Positions 11,859 to 22,783 of a stretch of 64,000 nt of DNA are shown here, piece by piece. The DNA is from Ulva prolifera (lineage: Eukaryota; Chlorophyta; Ulvophyceae; Ulvales; Ulvaceae), in assembly GCA_023078555.1 (NCBI GenBank), contig CM041201.1, forward strand, positions 5,153,713 through 5,217,712, read 5' to 3'. Position 1 is the first letter of the stretch. Every line of letters begins with the position of its first letter. A model generated the notes under the pieces. That model ran no database searches. It worked only from the letters and a program-made list of their open reading frames with translations, and was not told where the DNA came from. The position numbers and the translations under genes are program-made.

Positions 11859-12172
11859 GTGTCCAACGAAGGACACATGGGGCGGACACGGGCGATGTGA
11901 CCGGGCACGGTACGGGCTGTGTTCGGAAGGTATTTTCTGTCACTCTGGTGAACAGCACAATCGACTGCGAAAGCCGTTCGGAATGACTACAAAGCACTGG
12001 TGCATGCTAGATGTGATATTATATGACATAATTGATGTTCTGGTGTGCCTCGCGATGAGTTTCCAGTCAGTGAAACGTATGTGTCCCCAGCTGGGCCCAG
12101 TCGCGTACTCGTGCCATGTGTCCCTGGGAATATGTTACCCCCTCGGAGGGGGAAGCATACCCTCCCGGACAC
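11859..12172. repeat. Cluster of GTGTCC/GGACAC inverted repeats with a 55-nt hairpin
   Basis: The hexamer GTGTCC or its complement occurs at least six times in about 310 bp. A 6-bp stem with a 6-base loop spans 11859-11876. A longer imperfect hairpin spans 12118-12172, with arms of 26 bases, matching outer GTGTCC/GGACAC ends and a perfect CCCCCT-CGG-AGGGGG tip. Confidence 0.75.
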
Positions 12173-12607
12173 ACTGTCCGGACGCATCACGTCACATCAA
12201 ACAACATCCAAACAACATCGAATCAGGGCATGCGACCGATGCAGCAAGACATAACATGGCGTTATGTTAGCAAAATGCTTCGTTCGTGGTTTTTGCGATA
12301 TTTTTTTGTATGGGGCACGCTCCGCTGAACTCAGCCTAATAGGTCATGCCGCGGACGCATCCTTTCGCACCTGCTTGATGCCTTGTGACCAGCACCCTGG
12401 CGGTCACTATTATCACGGACGCCTAGCCTGGTCGTGCACAGGTTACTGTAAACTCCAAGCGCACTCAGAATTCTCAGCACATGCAGAACAAACAGGCCAA
12501 TCCGAGACCTGCTCTCCCGAAATCGACATACTCATTGTAAACAGTGCCATCGGCAATACGATCGTCAAGCAGATTTTCCTACTTGAATTTGACGGCCTTA
12601 CATATCA

Positions 12608-12655
12608 GCGCTGATGATGTCAGGTCCTGATATCAGGTCCTGATATCATCAGCGC
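12608..12655. repeat. 48-bp near-perfect palindrome
   Basis: GCGCTGATGAT at the left end is mirrored by ATCATCAGCGC at the right. The centre holds two copies of TCAGGTCCTGATA. Only a few positions break perfect symmetry, so it could form a cruciform or an RNA hairpin. Confidence 0.85.
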
Positions 12656-12896
12656 GGGCAACGCAGGCTGGTTCGCTGCTCAATTAAGGCAGATGAACGC
12701 AGACAGACACTCGCTCCGATGATGTTCTGACAACAATATGCAATGGCTGCCGGTGCGAACTGGGGGATGTGTCATTGGCAAATACAGACAATTTGCAGCG
12801 AATCAGCCAGTTGTGCGATCAACCATACTGTGAATGCTGGAGAGTCTCCAGTGGAGACATGCAAAATCGGACGTATGTGCTGAACCCAGAACTTAC

Positions 12897-13014
12897 ACGC
12901 TGATCCCCAGCAGCGACCTCGGGATGCGGCCACAGCAAGCGATGAGATGATTGCAACAAGTGCAACACAAATCCTCTTGGAGCTCATCAAGGCTCCATCA
13001 CGGCCACATTTCAT
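12897..13014 (-). CDS. Possible signal-peptide exon
   Basis: Reading from ATG 13014, the frame gives a basic start and a hydrophobic core, SSKRICVALVAIISSLAVAA, typical of a secretory signal peptide. It runs into a strong donor site (CGT/GTAAGT at 12896). No downstream exon could be joined and no family was recognised. The two heat-shock elements at 13379-13409 lie about 365-395 bp upstream. It may be a chance reading. Confidence 0.25.
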
Positions 13015-13378
13015 GTTTATATGTGCTAGCCTGAGTGGAATTGAGTCCGACAAGAGACACCTCTTGTGAAGACAGCAGCACATGTTGAAGGGATTCCTAG
13101 TGTATACTGTCTGTAGACAGCAGATCAGGAAGCCTCGAATCGATCACACAACCCAAATGACACATGTGGAACCAAAACAAGTTGCAGCACAAGGAGCAGC
13201 AGCTCACAAATTATCATTTCTGCATGTGCAGAAACATATCAGCAGACTCCTGTGTCCATGTATATGCTTGTATTTGTGTGTTTGTGTGCGCCGCTGTGCT
13301 ACAGACTCCAAAGAAGCAGCGCCTCATTTGATGTCCAGGCGGATTATGGGACTGCCATGTAGAAATATTTGCATACAA

Positions 13379-13409
13379 GAATATTCCAGAATACAGGAAT
13401 ATTCCAGAA
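13379..13409. promoter_or_regulatory. Two perfect three-unit heat-shock elements
   Basis: The pattern nGAAnnTTCnnGAAn occurs perfectly at 13379-13391 and again at 13397-13409, as a direct repeat 18 bp apart. This is the binding site for a heat-shock-factor trimer. Possible targets are the signal-peptide exon to the left (minus strand) or the plastid membrane protein starting at 14332. Confidence 0.6.
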
Positions 13410-14331
13410 AGAGTGAGATCGTAGCCAGCTGCTTTCCAGGTAGCGGTAGGTGGGGGACGACCAGGACAGCTGCTTCCACAATCCCACTGTGTCACCCCTC
13501 TATCTACGTCACAGGCATGCAACTAATGCTGGCATTCCTGAAACGTTCCTAACACTGAGTCAGACTACATATCGGTCACAACTTGTGTGATATGCTGGAA
13601 AGCTGTCTCAAATCGTGATTTACAGTCACCTGAGAGCGACACGAGAGTGGGTTCCTGATGAAACATTGCCAGCCCTTCTGCTTGAACAAAAGCAGCTTTG
13701 TACGCCACATGAGGAAGACATCGCATTTGCCTTACAGTGTGGCGAAGAAACATAGCAAAAGCCTCGTATAGTCACTCGGCAGACTGCACCGGGCCTGACA
13801 GGGGCCGGGTGTGCGGGCGGTCTGTCCTACAGAACCTGCTGTCCTGGTGAGATGCGGGCCTGCCATATGACGACGAGGCTGCGACAAAACAATGAATGCT
13901 GTACCGAGTGCATTCTCCTCGGGACGCACAGGCTGCTCCTATTGAATATGTCATCAGTGCGTGGGCAGGAGGAGTGTCATAGGTTTCCGTGGCGCTGGTC
14001 GCTGCACGGTGAACCGGGTCAGGCCATAGCAGTGCACTGGTGCATGGCAGGTCGCCATTCCTGTGAGGTTTTTGTCAAACGCTTCAGACCCTTTGAGATC
14101 CACTCATGACGCGTAGCGCGACGGACACGCACCACACAGACCATTCGCGAAACTTCTGCCGTCGCGTTCCATGGCTTCCGTGTCATCGTGGTGTTCTCAA
14201 CAGGAGCAGAAATAGACAAAAGCTTTAATACACGTCCGCTGTAGCGTAAAAGGTTGCAAACGTGATCAGGAGATGCAGCCTGCCTGTACACAATTCCGGC
14301 AGTCGATGTTACACTAGCTGCTGCACTCATC
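13410..14331. other. Upstream region of the plastid membrane protein gene
   Basis: No gene was recognised here. Frames on both strands are short and have no motif. The stretch separates the heat-shock elements from the next start codon. Confidence 0.4.
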
Positions 14332-15449
14332 ATGGCTTCGACTGGACATTTGACGGCATCAAGCACATGGAGTGCCGATAGATTAGGAGCTGTACGCATA
14401 CCCAGGAGAGCGCATGTCGTTGCTCGTGGGACACCTGCAGAAGGCGACACCTGGGGCAAGCCCCGGGATCCCATCGAGAACGCAAAGGACTTTCTACATA
14501 GCAGTACTCAAAATCTGAGATCGCGAGTGACGCAATCGGCAGACGAGCTGGGTACAAAGTGCGCGTCTCACGGCATTCAACCAGTGATGATGCTGTTGCT
14601 CGAGATCACTGCATGAAACGGCGCCTCAGTCACCTTCTTAGTGCATCATAATTTACCTGCCAGGCGTCTAGCGCACATTTTCATTGGGCATGCTGCGCTT
14701 GCTCACTGATTGCTCTCATCACACTGCGGTGTCCTGTGTAGAGCTGCGGAAGCCGCACGGGAGGTCGACAGGAGGTATAGTGTCCGTGTTAAGTTCAGAC
14801 ATGCTCAAACTGATTTTCAGCGAATGTTACCGCACTGGAAGAGGCGTTTTAGGCAGTTTTCTTCGTCTCGAGCGGGCAAGGCAACACTGTGGATGCTGCT
14901 GCTGTGGTCCATCGTCTCGGGTACTTTGTTCAGGGTACGTCGGTTACCTTATCACACCTGATTGAATTTATGGCATACGAGGCCAGGTCGGCATACGGTG
15001 ATATTGGGTTGATGTAAAACAGCCTGACCACGCCTGTTACATAATTCGCAGCCGTGTGGAAGTTTGTGGATGTGGCAAGCTCGGACATGTCAGAAGCCAC
15101 CACATCCGATCCCCAGTGGATCCTTATCTGACTGAGAATCCATGGTTCAAGATGTAACGCATTGCAGGTGTTCCAGATTGTGTTTTTGCTGTGGTGGGTC
15201 CTCCCCTTGGTTATGATTCCATTGATACGAAGAGGCGCTGCAAAAGCTCAACAAAATATGTATGGAGCTAGTGGTCCTGGGGGTGCTCGTGGCTCTGACG
15301 GCACACAACGACCAAACCGTATGCGAGGGTTTGGGAATCCGTTTACACAGCAGCGTCGGCCAAGGCAAAGTCAACAAGATGGACAAGTTATCGATGTAGA
15401 GTGGACCACTATAGACGCGGACAAACATCGTGGACAGAGGCGGCAATAG
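14332..15449 (+). CDS. Unnamed plastid-targeted two-helix membrane protein
   Basis: Three exons, 14332-14558, 14742-14934 and 15168-15449, sum to 702 nt (233 residues). The start MASTGHLTASSTWSADRL with following Arg and Ala is a typical chloroplast transit peptide. Next comes an amphipathic, charged segment (about residues 50-110, ENAKDFLHSSTQNLRSRV through EAAREVDRRYS). Two adjacent hydrophobic helices follow, LWMLLLWSIVSGTLF and VFQIVFLLWWVLPLVMIPLI, joined exactly at the second intron. The tail is rich in Gly, Arg and Gln and ends near QVIDVEWTTID; an acidic-aromatic VIDVE tail is seen in several plastid proteins of unknown function. An in-frame reading inside intron 2 (15050-15110) could be an alternative exon. 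No function is assigned. Confidence 0.65.
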
Positions 15450-15650
15450 CAGCCAGCTTCAATATTTTAGTCCCCACATTTCATGCTGCAGAGCCAGATG
15501 TTGGACAACAGGCCCTATCTTCATCACATCCTAGCTTGCGTCTGTCCCCAATTCGTACACGGTGTTCAGCTGTGTACAGTACGATCTTGTAGAAGCATGT
15601 AATGATGTGTTTGCTGTGCCTGTGGCAAAGGGTTGCGGCAGGCCCGCACA

Positions 15651-15809
15651 CTTTGGGGTGAAGGGCCCCTTGACTGAGGAGTTGAGGAAGACATAGTAGC
15701 GGTACTTGCTCCAGAACGTCCGCAGCACGTCCATGGTATACGTCATCGTGGAATTGTGCGCCGCGAAGTCCATGCCTTCATTCTCGATGCGCTTGAGTAG
15801 CGTTATCAG
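15651..15809 (-). pseudogene. Orphan exon of a glycosyltransferase-like protein
   Basis: The minus-strand reading contains NEGMDFAAHNSTM and YRYYVFLNSSVKGPF. The latter resembles the Y-(F/Y)-x-FLNSS-x-(R/K)-GPF block of an algal and bacterial glycosyltransferase-like family (recalled from general knowledge, not checked). It is bounded by an acceptor (CCAGTAG) and a donor-like GTGTGC. The rest of the domain was not found on either side, and the neighbouring plus-strand gene ends only 200 bp away. It looks like a stranded fragment of a once complete gene, although distant exons across a long intron cannot be excluded. Confidence 0.45.
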
Positions 15810-18800
15810 CTACTGGACAAGTTATCAAGTCCAGATAACTGTTGGACTAAAAGCTGCCATGTGTTTCAAAGCTGCTGCATTGGCACACCATGCGCCGATG
15901 AGGATTTTGCTTCCTGATAGGAGTTCATCAAGTCAGACATTTATTCGGCTTCTTTCGGTTGTTGTGGGATTGTTATGGTCGGGGCAATTTCGGTGCCCGC
16001 ATTTCTCTACCGGTACTGTGAGATGTGCGCTTGGGTTGCTATGTTAGGGGGTAACGATCACATGCAAGAGGATGGCAGCGGGATCATGGTGTACAGTGGT
16101 AGTGGTATAGGCTTGAATCCGTCAGGGTTGGCTGCATGGAGATACAATGTATTAGGGTGCAGCATGAATGCCACGGTTTGTGACCACTGTAAACCTCTCC
16201 AAGCCTGGGTGATGTGCAGTGGGTTACCTTATAGGAAGTGGTATGGAAGGTGGTGATTGTGAGTATTCCGGCGTGCATGCCTAGTCCCTAAAGGTGGTAA
16301 AAGCACTATGCTGTCAATTGGGAAAACAGGATGCGAACATACAGCTTTGCACAATGTCCCGGGTCATGTATGTGTGACATTGCTTTGGTGTCTATGCAAG
16401 CAATAACAAGTTCGGCAGCCTGTCCAATCTAGGCATCCGAATGTTGCTGCAACATGTGCCCTTTGGCAGGAACACAAAGCCATGCAAGGGCTGCTGAAGA
16501 ATGCACTATGCAATACAGTTTAGTGAATGTATGCAGCCAAATCCCTGTGGCTGGTGGATGACTGGGACCATATACTGCATTGCAAAATTACCTGGAGACC
16601 CCCTGCAGAGCAGTAGATGCAAGTCACGGGTCCTTCTCCTGTCCAAAGCGAGGTGGTCATGCATGGCAGACCCAAATCATCTAAAAACAATTCCAATATA
16701 GCTGCTTCTACGGGGGCACCTTCTACACCATCCTCAACCCATTTCATGTAGTAGCACAGACGCATACGTTTTGCTGTCTCGACACAGCCTACCTCGGCCC
16801 ACGACAAAAACAGCCACAGTGTAATCATAGGCCATTCATCTGGCTGTACTCCATCTATGGAAAACACATGACACGCACGCCTCCGACCCTCGCCTATTCA
16901 CCCTCTCATCACCACTTCCACGGACTCGCTGCTTAAACCCATGCAAAGGTCATTTCCGGCGCACATGGTGGTGAGTCAGTTCAGAGGTTGTGCATTGTGT
17001 ACCGGCAGTCCCGTGAGGAGCTGATGGTAGATTCAGGCTCCAACAGGCTTGCGTTTGAATTGTGGCATTATCCTCCGCAGAAAATCCTGTTTCGAGCTGA
17101 CATCACTCCTCCAAGATGGTACACACCCCTTCACTTGTAAGATGGCAGAGTGCAACAGGAGGCACCTTGCTCTCTGAGCCTGTTTCAGGTGTCCTGGCAT
17201 CTTTTGTTTCTTCGCGAGGGTGGAGGTCCGACTTGTGAGCTCCACCTGGCCAACTACTTGCACACCGGCCTCGCCCATATGTCTGCATGACGACACAGTG
17301 GATGGAAGGAATCAGAATACCACATGTTCAGGCATGTCCTCTCTGAAGTGGTCCTGCTTCCTGCTCTTCGTTCGCTCCTGCGACGCTTCCAGTATATGGG
17401 TGGCGGCGGACACGCACGAGAGGTCGCCGACTTCGTGACCGCGACAACCACATCGACTGACTCTCGGTGAGCTGTGATCACGACGATCTCACAGTCACAA
17501 TTGTCTCCCATGCAGCCGGTGCCCCTCGCGACGGTAGTGCGGCTGCACAGCGGACCGCAGCGAGGTGGCAGAACTGGTCAAGCCTAATCCAGGTTATCAT
17601 GCGGTCTGCACAATGTAGATGGCTTTGAACATGCTCCAGGGGCCGCCCGGGTGTGCCGGACGAACGCCCCAGCCGGGGCGCCGAGGAGCTGCGAATCTGT
17701 GCCGCCTCCTGCTGGCCAGCATATCCAGGTCAAAGCCCTCGAGGATGATGCCTTGATCGCGGTCCGCAGCCCCTCAACCCACCGCCCGCTCGGCCTCTCG
17801 CGCTCTGGCCACGCAAGCGGTCGGCATGTCGCGTGGCCAAGTTCCCATGCCACCGGCTCATGCGTCCGGTCTCACGGGCGGTGCCAGCGCTGCAGCAGCA
17901 GCGCGCAACTGGCACCCACGAGGGGGCGGAGCGCGTCGGGCTGCCTTCGAGGGCGAGCTCCGCACACCCGGCCACGGACACCCTCCGCCAGCAACAAGAG
18001 TCGCAGCCCTCCAAGGCGCAGAGGGATCAGGCGCTCAGCACACAGCGGGGTGTGCGCTCAACACGTCACATGCCCGCGATATATGCGATCTCTGGCGAGT
18101 ATACTGAATCCTTGGCATTGTTGTGCAGGACGCTGTGGCGGCTGGGCGTACGCTGCTTGATCTCGATTTCCTGGCCGATTTTGAAAAGCCCGGAATGCTG
18201 AGGCCTTTATTGGGGGTAGAGGCCTTTATTGGGGGTACGGCATGATGCGCCATTGCGTTGACTTGTACATCTCAATCGCACTCAGTGCATTGGCAAGTAC
18301 ACTCGCAGCGCTACAGCCCAGCCTGTTCCAGTTCAGAAACGCAAACTGAGTTGAGGTCTGGACCTGAGGCAAGAGTACAAGGCTTCGACGAGCGGGCACG
18401 CATGCTGGGCAATCGCAGTGTGCGTGTGCCTCGCATCTCTAGACATAGATCTCAGGCATCACGTTGCATGCAATTGCGCTGTTGTTCAAAACCAGAGATC
18501 ATGTATGTGATTCTCGTCGCCAAAGCTGAGTGATGCTTCCCCCTTGGTGTTGAATTTGCGTCACACGTCACACCTACCGCGGTGATGTGCTGGCAAGCAG
18601 ATGCGCACCGCTCGTCAGACGGTGTTCGTCGGGCTCGCGCGATTTCTCCGGCTTTTGCGTTCACAGCACGTCACGCGTCCCGACCGCACCCATGTTTCGA
18701 ACCTTCTGATGCACCACGGCAGACATTGGCATCAATTCGGCGGGTACTACCTCGAGAACCAGCTGGCCAAAGAGTTGTGGTGGACGCGCGTTCACTTCTG

Positions 18801-19017
18801 CGTGTCCGGCAAACCCCGAGATCAGACATTGATCGCCAGCTCTTAGTCTTTGAGACCCGCAACTTGCGCGCTTCCTTTGGCCATGTCTCGTAGATCTAGG
18901 GGCGCACGTAGAAGTGCTAGGTCTGAGTGTGGATGCCAGGTCAGAACTTCGTCAGCTTAAACATGAGCGACAGACGAAGGATACGCATATGAGTGACCCA
19001 CGCGACAGTGGCTCGTT
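15810..19017. other. No confidently recognisable gene
   Basis: A minus-strand open stretch at 16520-16867 (starting MFSIDGVQPDEWPMITLWLF) and a GC-rich stretch at about 17620-18240 look exon-like but carry no known motif. In the latter, a plus-strand piece after an acceptor at 18129 reads AAGRTLLDLDFLADFEKPG before a stop. A 19-bp unit is duplicated at 18200-18237. Confidence 0.35.
18200..18237. repeat. Perfect tandem duplication of 19 bp
   Basis: The unit GAGGCCTTTATTGGGGGTA occurs twice head to tail. Confidence 0.95.
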
Positions 19018-22000
19018 ATGGCTGTGATGCCGCTGGGTGCTGACGTCTGGGATCAGCAAATTGTCCGCTCGCAGTGTTGTGGTGCCGTCGACCAGCTGTG
19101 TGTCGATGGCGAGCGCTCTCAGCCTTTCCTCGCAGGCAGAGCGCTGCTGCGATCCCTGATTCAGCAACTCGGCGAATCATCGAACCTTACAGAGAACTAT
19201 TTACTATCTTCAATCGCTGTCTGGTGTGCGTCTGCCGTTGTCTGCGACGCAGACGATGAGCTGCTGGCAGAGCACCTTGAAACGCCGACCGAGAATGAGA
19301 CTTTAGAACTGTCATTCGCCCACCTGTACCATAGATTGTGGTACAGATTAGAATCTTGCTTGGCTCAAAACGTGCGGGTGCGGCTCGATGCTGCATGATT
19401 TTCAATTTGCATTCGTGCGTGGGCTGTCAGCGCTGGCATGTCCGGTTGTTTTAACATAGACCAGTATGCTTTGAGAAGAGTTATGCTTAAGTTTTACAGC
19501 GTAGTAATGCGCAGCTGCCTGAAGCTTTAGCACGAGCTACCTACTCTGGGTACCGAGCACGCGAGGAGCACCTGACCTGTGTACAGTATTCGGCAGCAAA
19601 GTGTGCCACGGAACAAATGCACCGCCATCAGTCAATGTAGACGCATTGACCATAAACCCCGTTGTTGTACATCCAAACTGCCAGGACTAAATCAGTGCAG
19701 GGTAATCAACCAGAGAGCGTTTCATTGTCGCAGTTCAAGCAAGCAAGCAGGAAGCTTGGTCCCAATACGGTGTCTGGGGGATCGAATTTTGTGCCCATCA
19801 GCTTAGAAACTGTTGCTCTGGATGTTGAGTTCTCCGCACATCCTGATGGGACTGGCATGCCAGAGGATGACTCTGACACTGAAGGATCACATCAGCCGGC
19901 CCTCCCCAACGCAGATGCAAGATGCCGCCAGGATGCGACCTTGTCATCCGAGGCCATTGTACAGTGGATGCGCGGATGCACCCCGGCATCGTCAGAATAC
20001 TGCGGCGGGACATCCACCGGATCATCGAGCACAACACAATCAAGCCTTCAAGCGTCCACAAGCTTTAGCGCACTGTCTCTCGCAACGAGTGCAAAGTCTC
20101 AAGGCATGGGAGGGCGAGCACAGCTACTGCTGGACAACTGCATCAGTGCTATTGCATCTCTGAGTCATGCAATAGAGTCCGCAGAATATGTCATGGTGGT
20201 GCAGCTTGCCGGCGCATCAGGTGTATGCAGGGCTGTCGTCAAATCCCTTGCGAGCCTTGCATCCAAGTGCGGACCAATCTGCCACCTGCCGCACGAATGC
20301 GTACTTTGGCTTTGGAGGATCTGGTCTCAGAACGATGCTACGAGTCATGCTCTTACACTGATGTGATGGCCTGAATTTGCTTGATAGTCGCATACGCATT
20401 TTCAGGAGTAAGGACGATTACATGTTGGTGTGTGCACTTGAATTTGAATGGGGGAGAGGGAGGGAATTGCTTATCCAGTAGCCCCAAGATGAAGACCAGT
20501 AGGCGGGCTCGGGCTGTGTGACCGTATTTCCTGATTACAGTCGCGCTCGCGGAACCTGTCCAATAGGCTAATTTGCTTAATGGACTGACATGCATGATTC
20601 CACTTCCAGCCATGGTGCCCTGTGCTCTCCAGGATTCCGGCCGCCAAGCTGTCGATCCAGGTGGTCTGCATGCCGGGCCTTCGTGGCATCAGCCGCATGC
20701 TAGCAGGGATGGCCGTTCTGCCAAGCCTAGCACACAACAAGCGTACCTGCCCGTGGTCAGCATTGTTCAAATCCTCACAAGTGCCCAGAGCATCGCTGTT
20801 CGCTTCAGCCTCTGGCAAGGTTGTATGTGAAGATGCATTACAGGAGGTCCAGAAGCGGGATGCAGCCCAAACATTCCCCTGGATAAGGTCATCTTGGCCT
20901 GATGTTTTCCATGATAGCATTATGCGGCATTCAAGGGGTAAGTCTTGGCATGTGTGTTCGAAGCTTTCGACCTGCAGATCAGCGTCAAGGAACTGTTGGT
21001 GTTCCTTGAAAATGCCAGGTGGCCAGTGGCGATGCCAAGTTCATGAGAACCGCAGATAGCTTAATCCACTGGAAATATATGCATCCAGGAGATTTGACCA
21101 GAGACTGTCTGGAACTCAAGACAGTCATACTGTTTCATGTCCAGCCAGCTTCAGAGCGTCCGTTTGGGTTTTCTGACCTCCTCGGTATGTGGATCGCAAT
21201 GTACGTTCCAAAGGACGCTATATGCTGCTACACAAGCCCTGACGGTCAGCAGGTGAGACTCTGACATGCAGTGCACGTGCCAGTGCACGTGCCAAAACTT
21301 GTGACTGCGAAAATTGACAGAGGTCTTCCTTGGGGTGCAGCTAGCGAGATGTGGCCATCTGTTGTATCTGGATTATGAGGAACTAGAAGCTGTACAAGAA
21401 GTGCGTGAAGGAGACAATTGCTGCATGCTGTTTTCGCCAGTCTGTCGCCACCTGTTGATGGTGCTGGATCTTCAGGCTCTGGGCGTAAGTGCACCCGCCT
21501 GGTGCATTCCAGACTGCACCCTCCGGAGTACAGTTCGTGATTTTGACACTTTGACATACAAGCGTCTCCACACAACACACGCGCTCATCATGATGAGCCT
21601 CAACGAAGACTCGGTGCGCCGATCTGGGTGATTTGTCCGGCTTCATGGGGCGTGCAGCACAGTCAGATGCTGCCAGCGTCCTTCCAACCAATCATCTCTT
21701 GACTCACTAAACTGTGATCCCATGTAGGATTCACAGTTGCGGAGTGTATTCGCCAAGGCTGTGCCGTTGTTCTACTCGCTGGAGCAGCAGGTCCCCCATG
21801 TGCAACCGGCACAGGACATCGAGCCTGTGATGTACTGCTTTGCGTCGTATGCCAGTCCTTCCACACCAGCATACATCAAACACTTCCTTGAAGATGCTGC
21901 ATCTCAACCATTTGAAGCTGACGACGTCTGCGCTATCCTGTCGGTCTCGATACCAAATATGGCGGTATGCATTCTCATGAGGCTTTGGACAAAGAAGTGC

Positions 22001-22144
22001 GTTACACGCTGACAGCGTACGCGTTGGCAAGCACATGCCGTCCACCTGACATGTGAACATTATTGCTTGTGCAGATTTCTCAAATAACATTTGAGCAACT
22101 TCCTGGCCTGGACTTTATTCGCGGCGTTGTGGAGTCGCACTTTC
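19018..22144 (+). CDS. Unrecognised multi-exon gene
   Basis: Several plus-strand exons fit together. The stretches 21019-21252, 21323-21484, 21728-21964 and one starting at 22075 all join in phase 0 across plausible introns (donors GTGAGA, GTAAGT, GTATGC; acceptors CAG, GAG, TAG, CAG). They give sequences such as LLYLDYEELEAVQEVREG, PVMYCFASYASPSTPAYI and ITFEQLPGLDFIRGVVES. Earlier open stretches at about 19700-20366 (serine-rich, then helical, ending near ECVLWLWRIW) and 20620-20935 are probable upstream exons. One at 19018-19398 is possible. The product would be a large, mostly helical protein. I do not recognise the family. The 5' and 3' ends are uncertain. Confidence 0.5.
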
Positions 22145-22769
22145 AGGGGGACCTGTCCGTCCACCATCTCCATCGAAGAAGATCTACTTGGTCGATGTGA
22201 ACAATGATGTGATAATGGGCAGAGCTTACCCATCTTCTTATGCAAAGTAATTGTATGACGTGGTTCCTTCCGCCCTGTAACGAGACAGATGCAGGAATCA
22301 TGCCTGACCACTGCGTTACAAGTGTAGGTCCATATGCAGTCAATCGTGCACAACATGAATCTACGTGATTAACAGTGGGTAGGCAGTGAGTGGTCCTATT
22401 ATGTTGGCGCAGGCAATCACGAGATGCCACATCGTGTATGGATGCAACATGGATTCCGGGCCATTGATCCCATTCTCCAGTGTCATGGGCTTTCACTGTG
22501 ATATTGTTTACTCCTGACAAATGTGAGCCAATGTCGTTCAACCCCATATTATGGCGTGCATGCTCATGCCAGCCACGAGCTGTACTCTACACCACTTCAA
22601 TATGTGCCATCACACAGGTTGCCATCAGGAATGTCCACAAGGCAGAAAGGCAGCCTCAGTCTTGCAGCAAAGTGGATGCAGGTGAGTAAGTAGCATCGTG
22701 GGAGAAATTAACATGTTGTGGGGGGTCACATGTGTCCATATCATGGCTGATCATCAATGACTGCCATGT

Positions 22770-22774
22770 TTACA
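22770..22774 (-). promoter_or_regulatory. Candidate poly(A) signal TGTAA of RPS3
   Basis: On the minus strand TGTAA begins about 10 bases after the RPS3 stop codon, which is close for a poly(A) signal. Confidence 0.4.
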
Positions 22775-22783
22775 AGAATTTCT

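Larger units (their letters stand above)
10379..12896. other. Gene-poor region with inverted repeats
   Basis: No family was recognised. A minus-strand reading of about 11050-11584 has two consecutive open stretches, one starting MFTAGAMLQSPPSAVGAR, that could be a small gene, but no homology or splice proof was found. The rest holds the hairpin cluster at 11859-12172 and the palindrome at 12608-12655. Confidence 0.4.

Noticed and set aside
14019..14474. Minus-strand open frame of 151 codons
   Set aside because: It overlaps the transit-peptide exon of the plus-strand plastid protein and has no recognisable features.
15050..15110. Extra exon (frame reading VWKFVDVASSDMSEA) in the plastid membrane protein gene
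   Set aside because: The direct join 14934 to 15168 keeps phase and a strong donor. The extra exon would need a weaker donor and does not join onward in frame. Kept only as a possible alternative.
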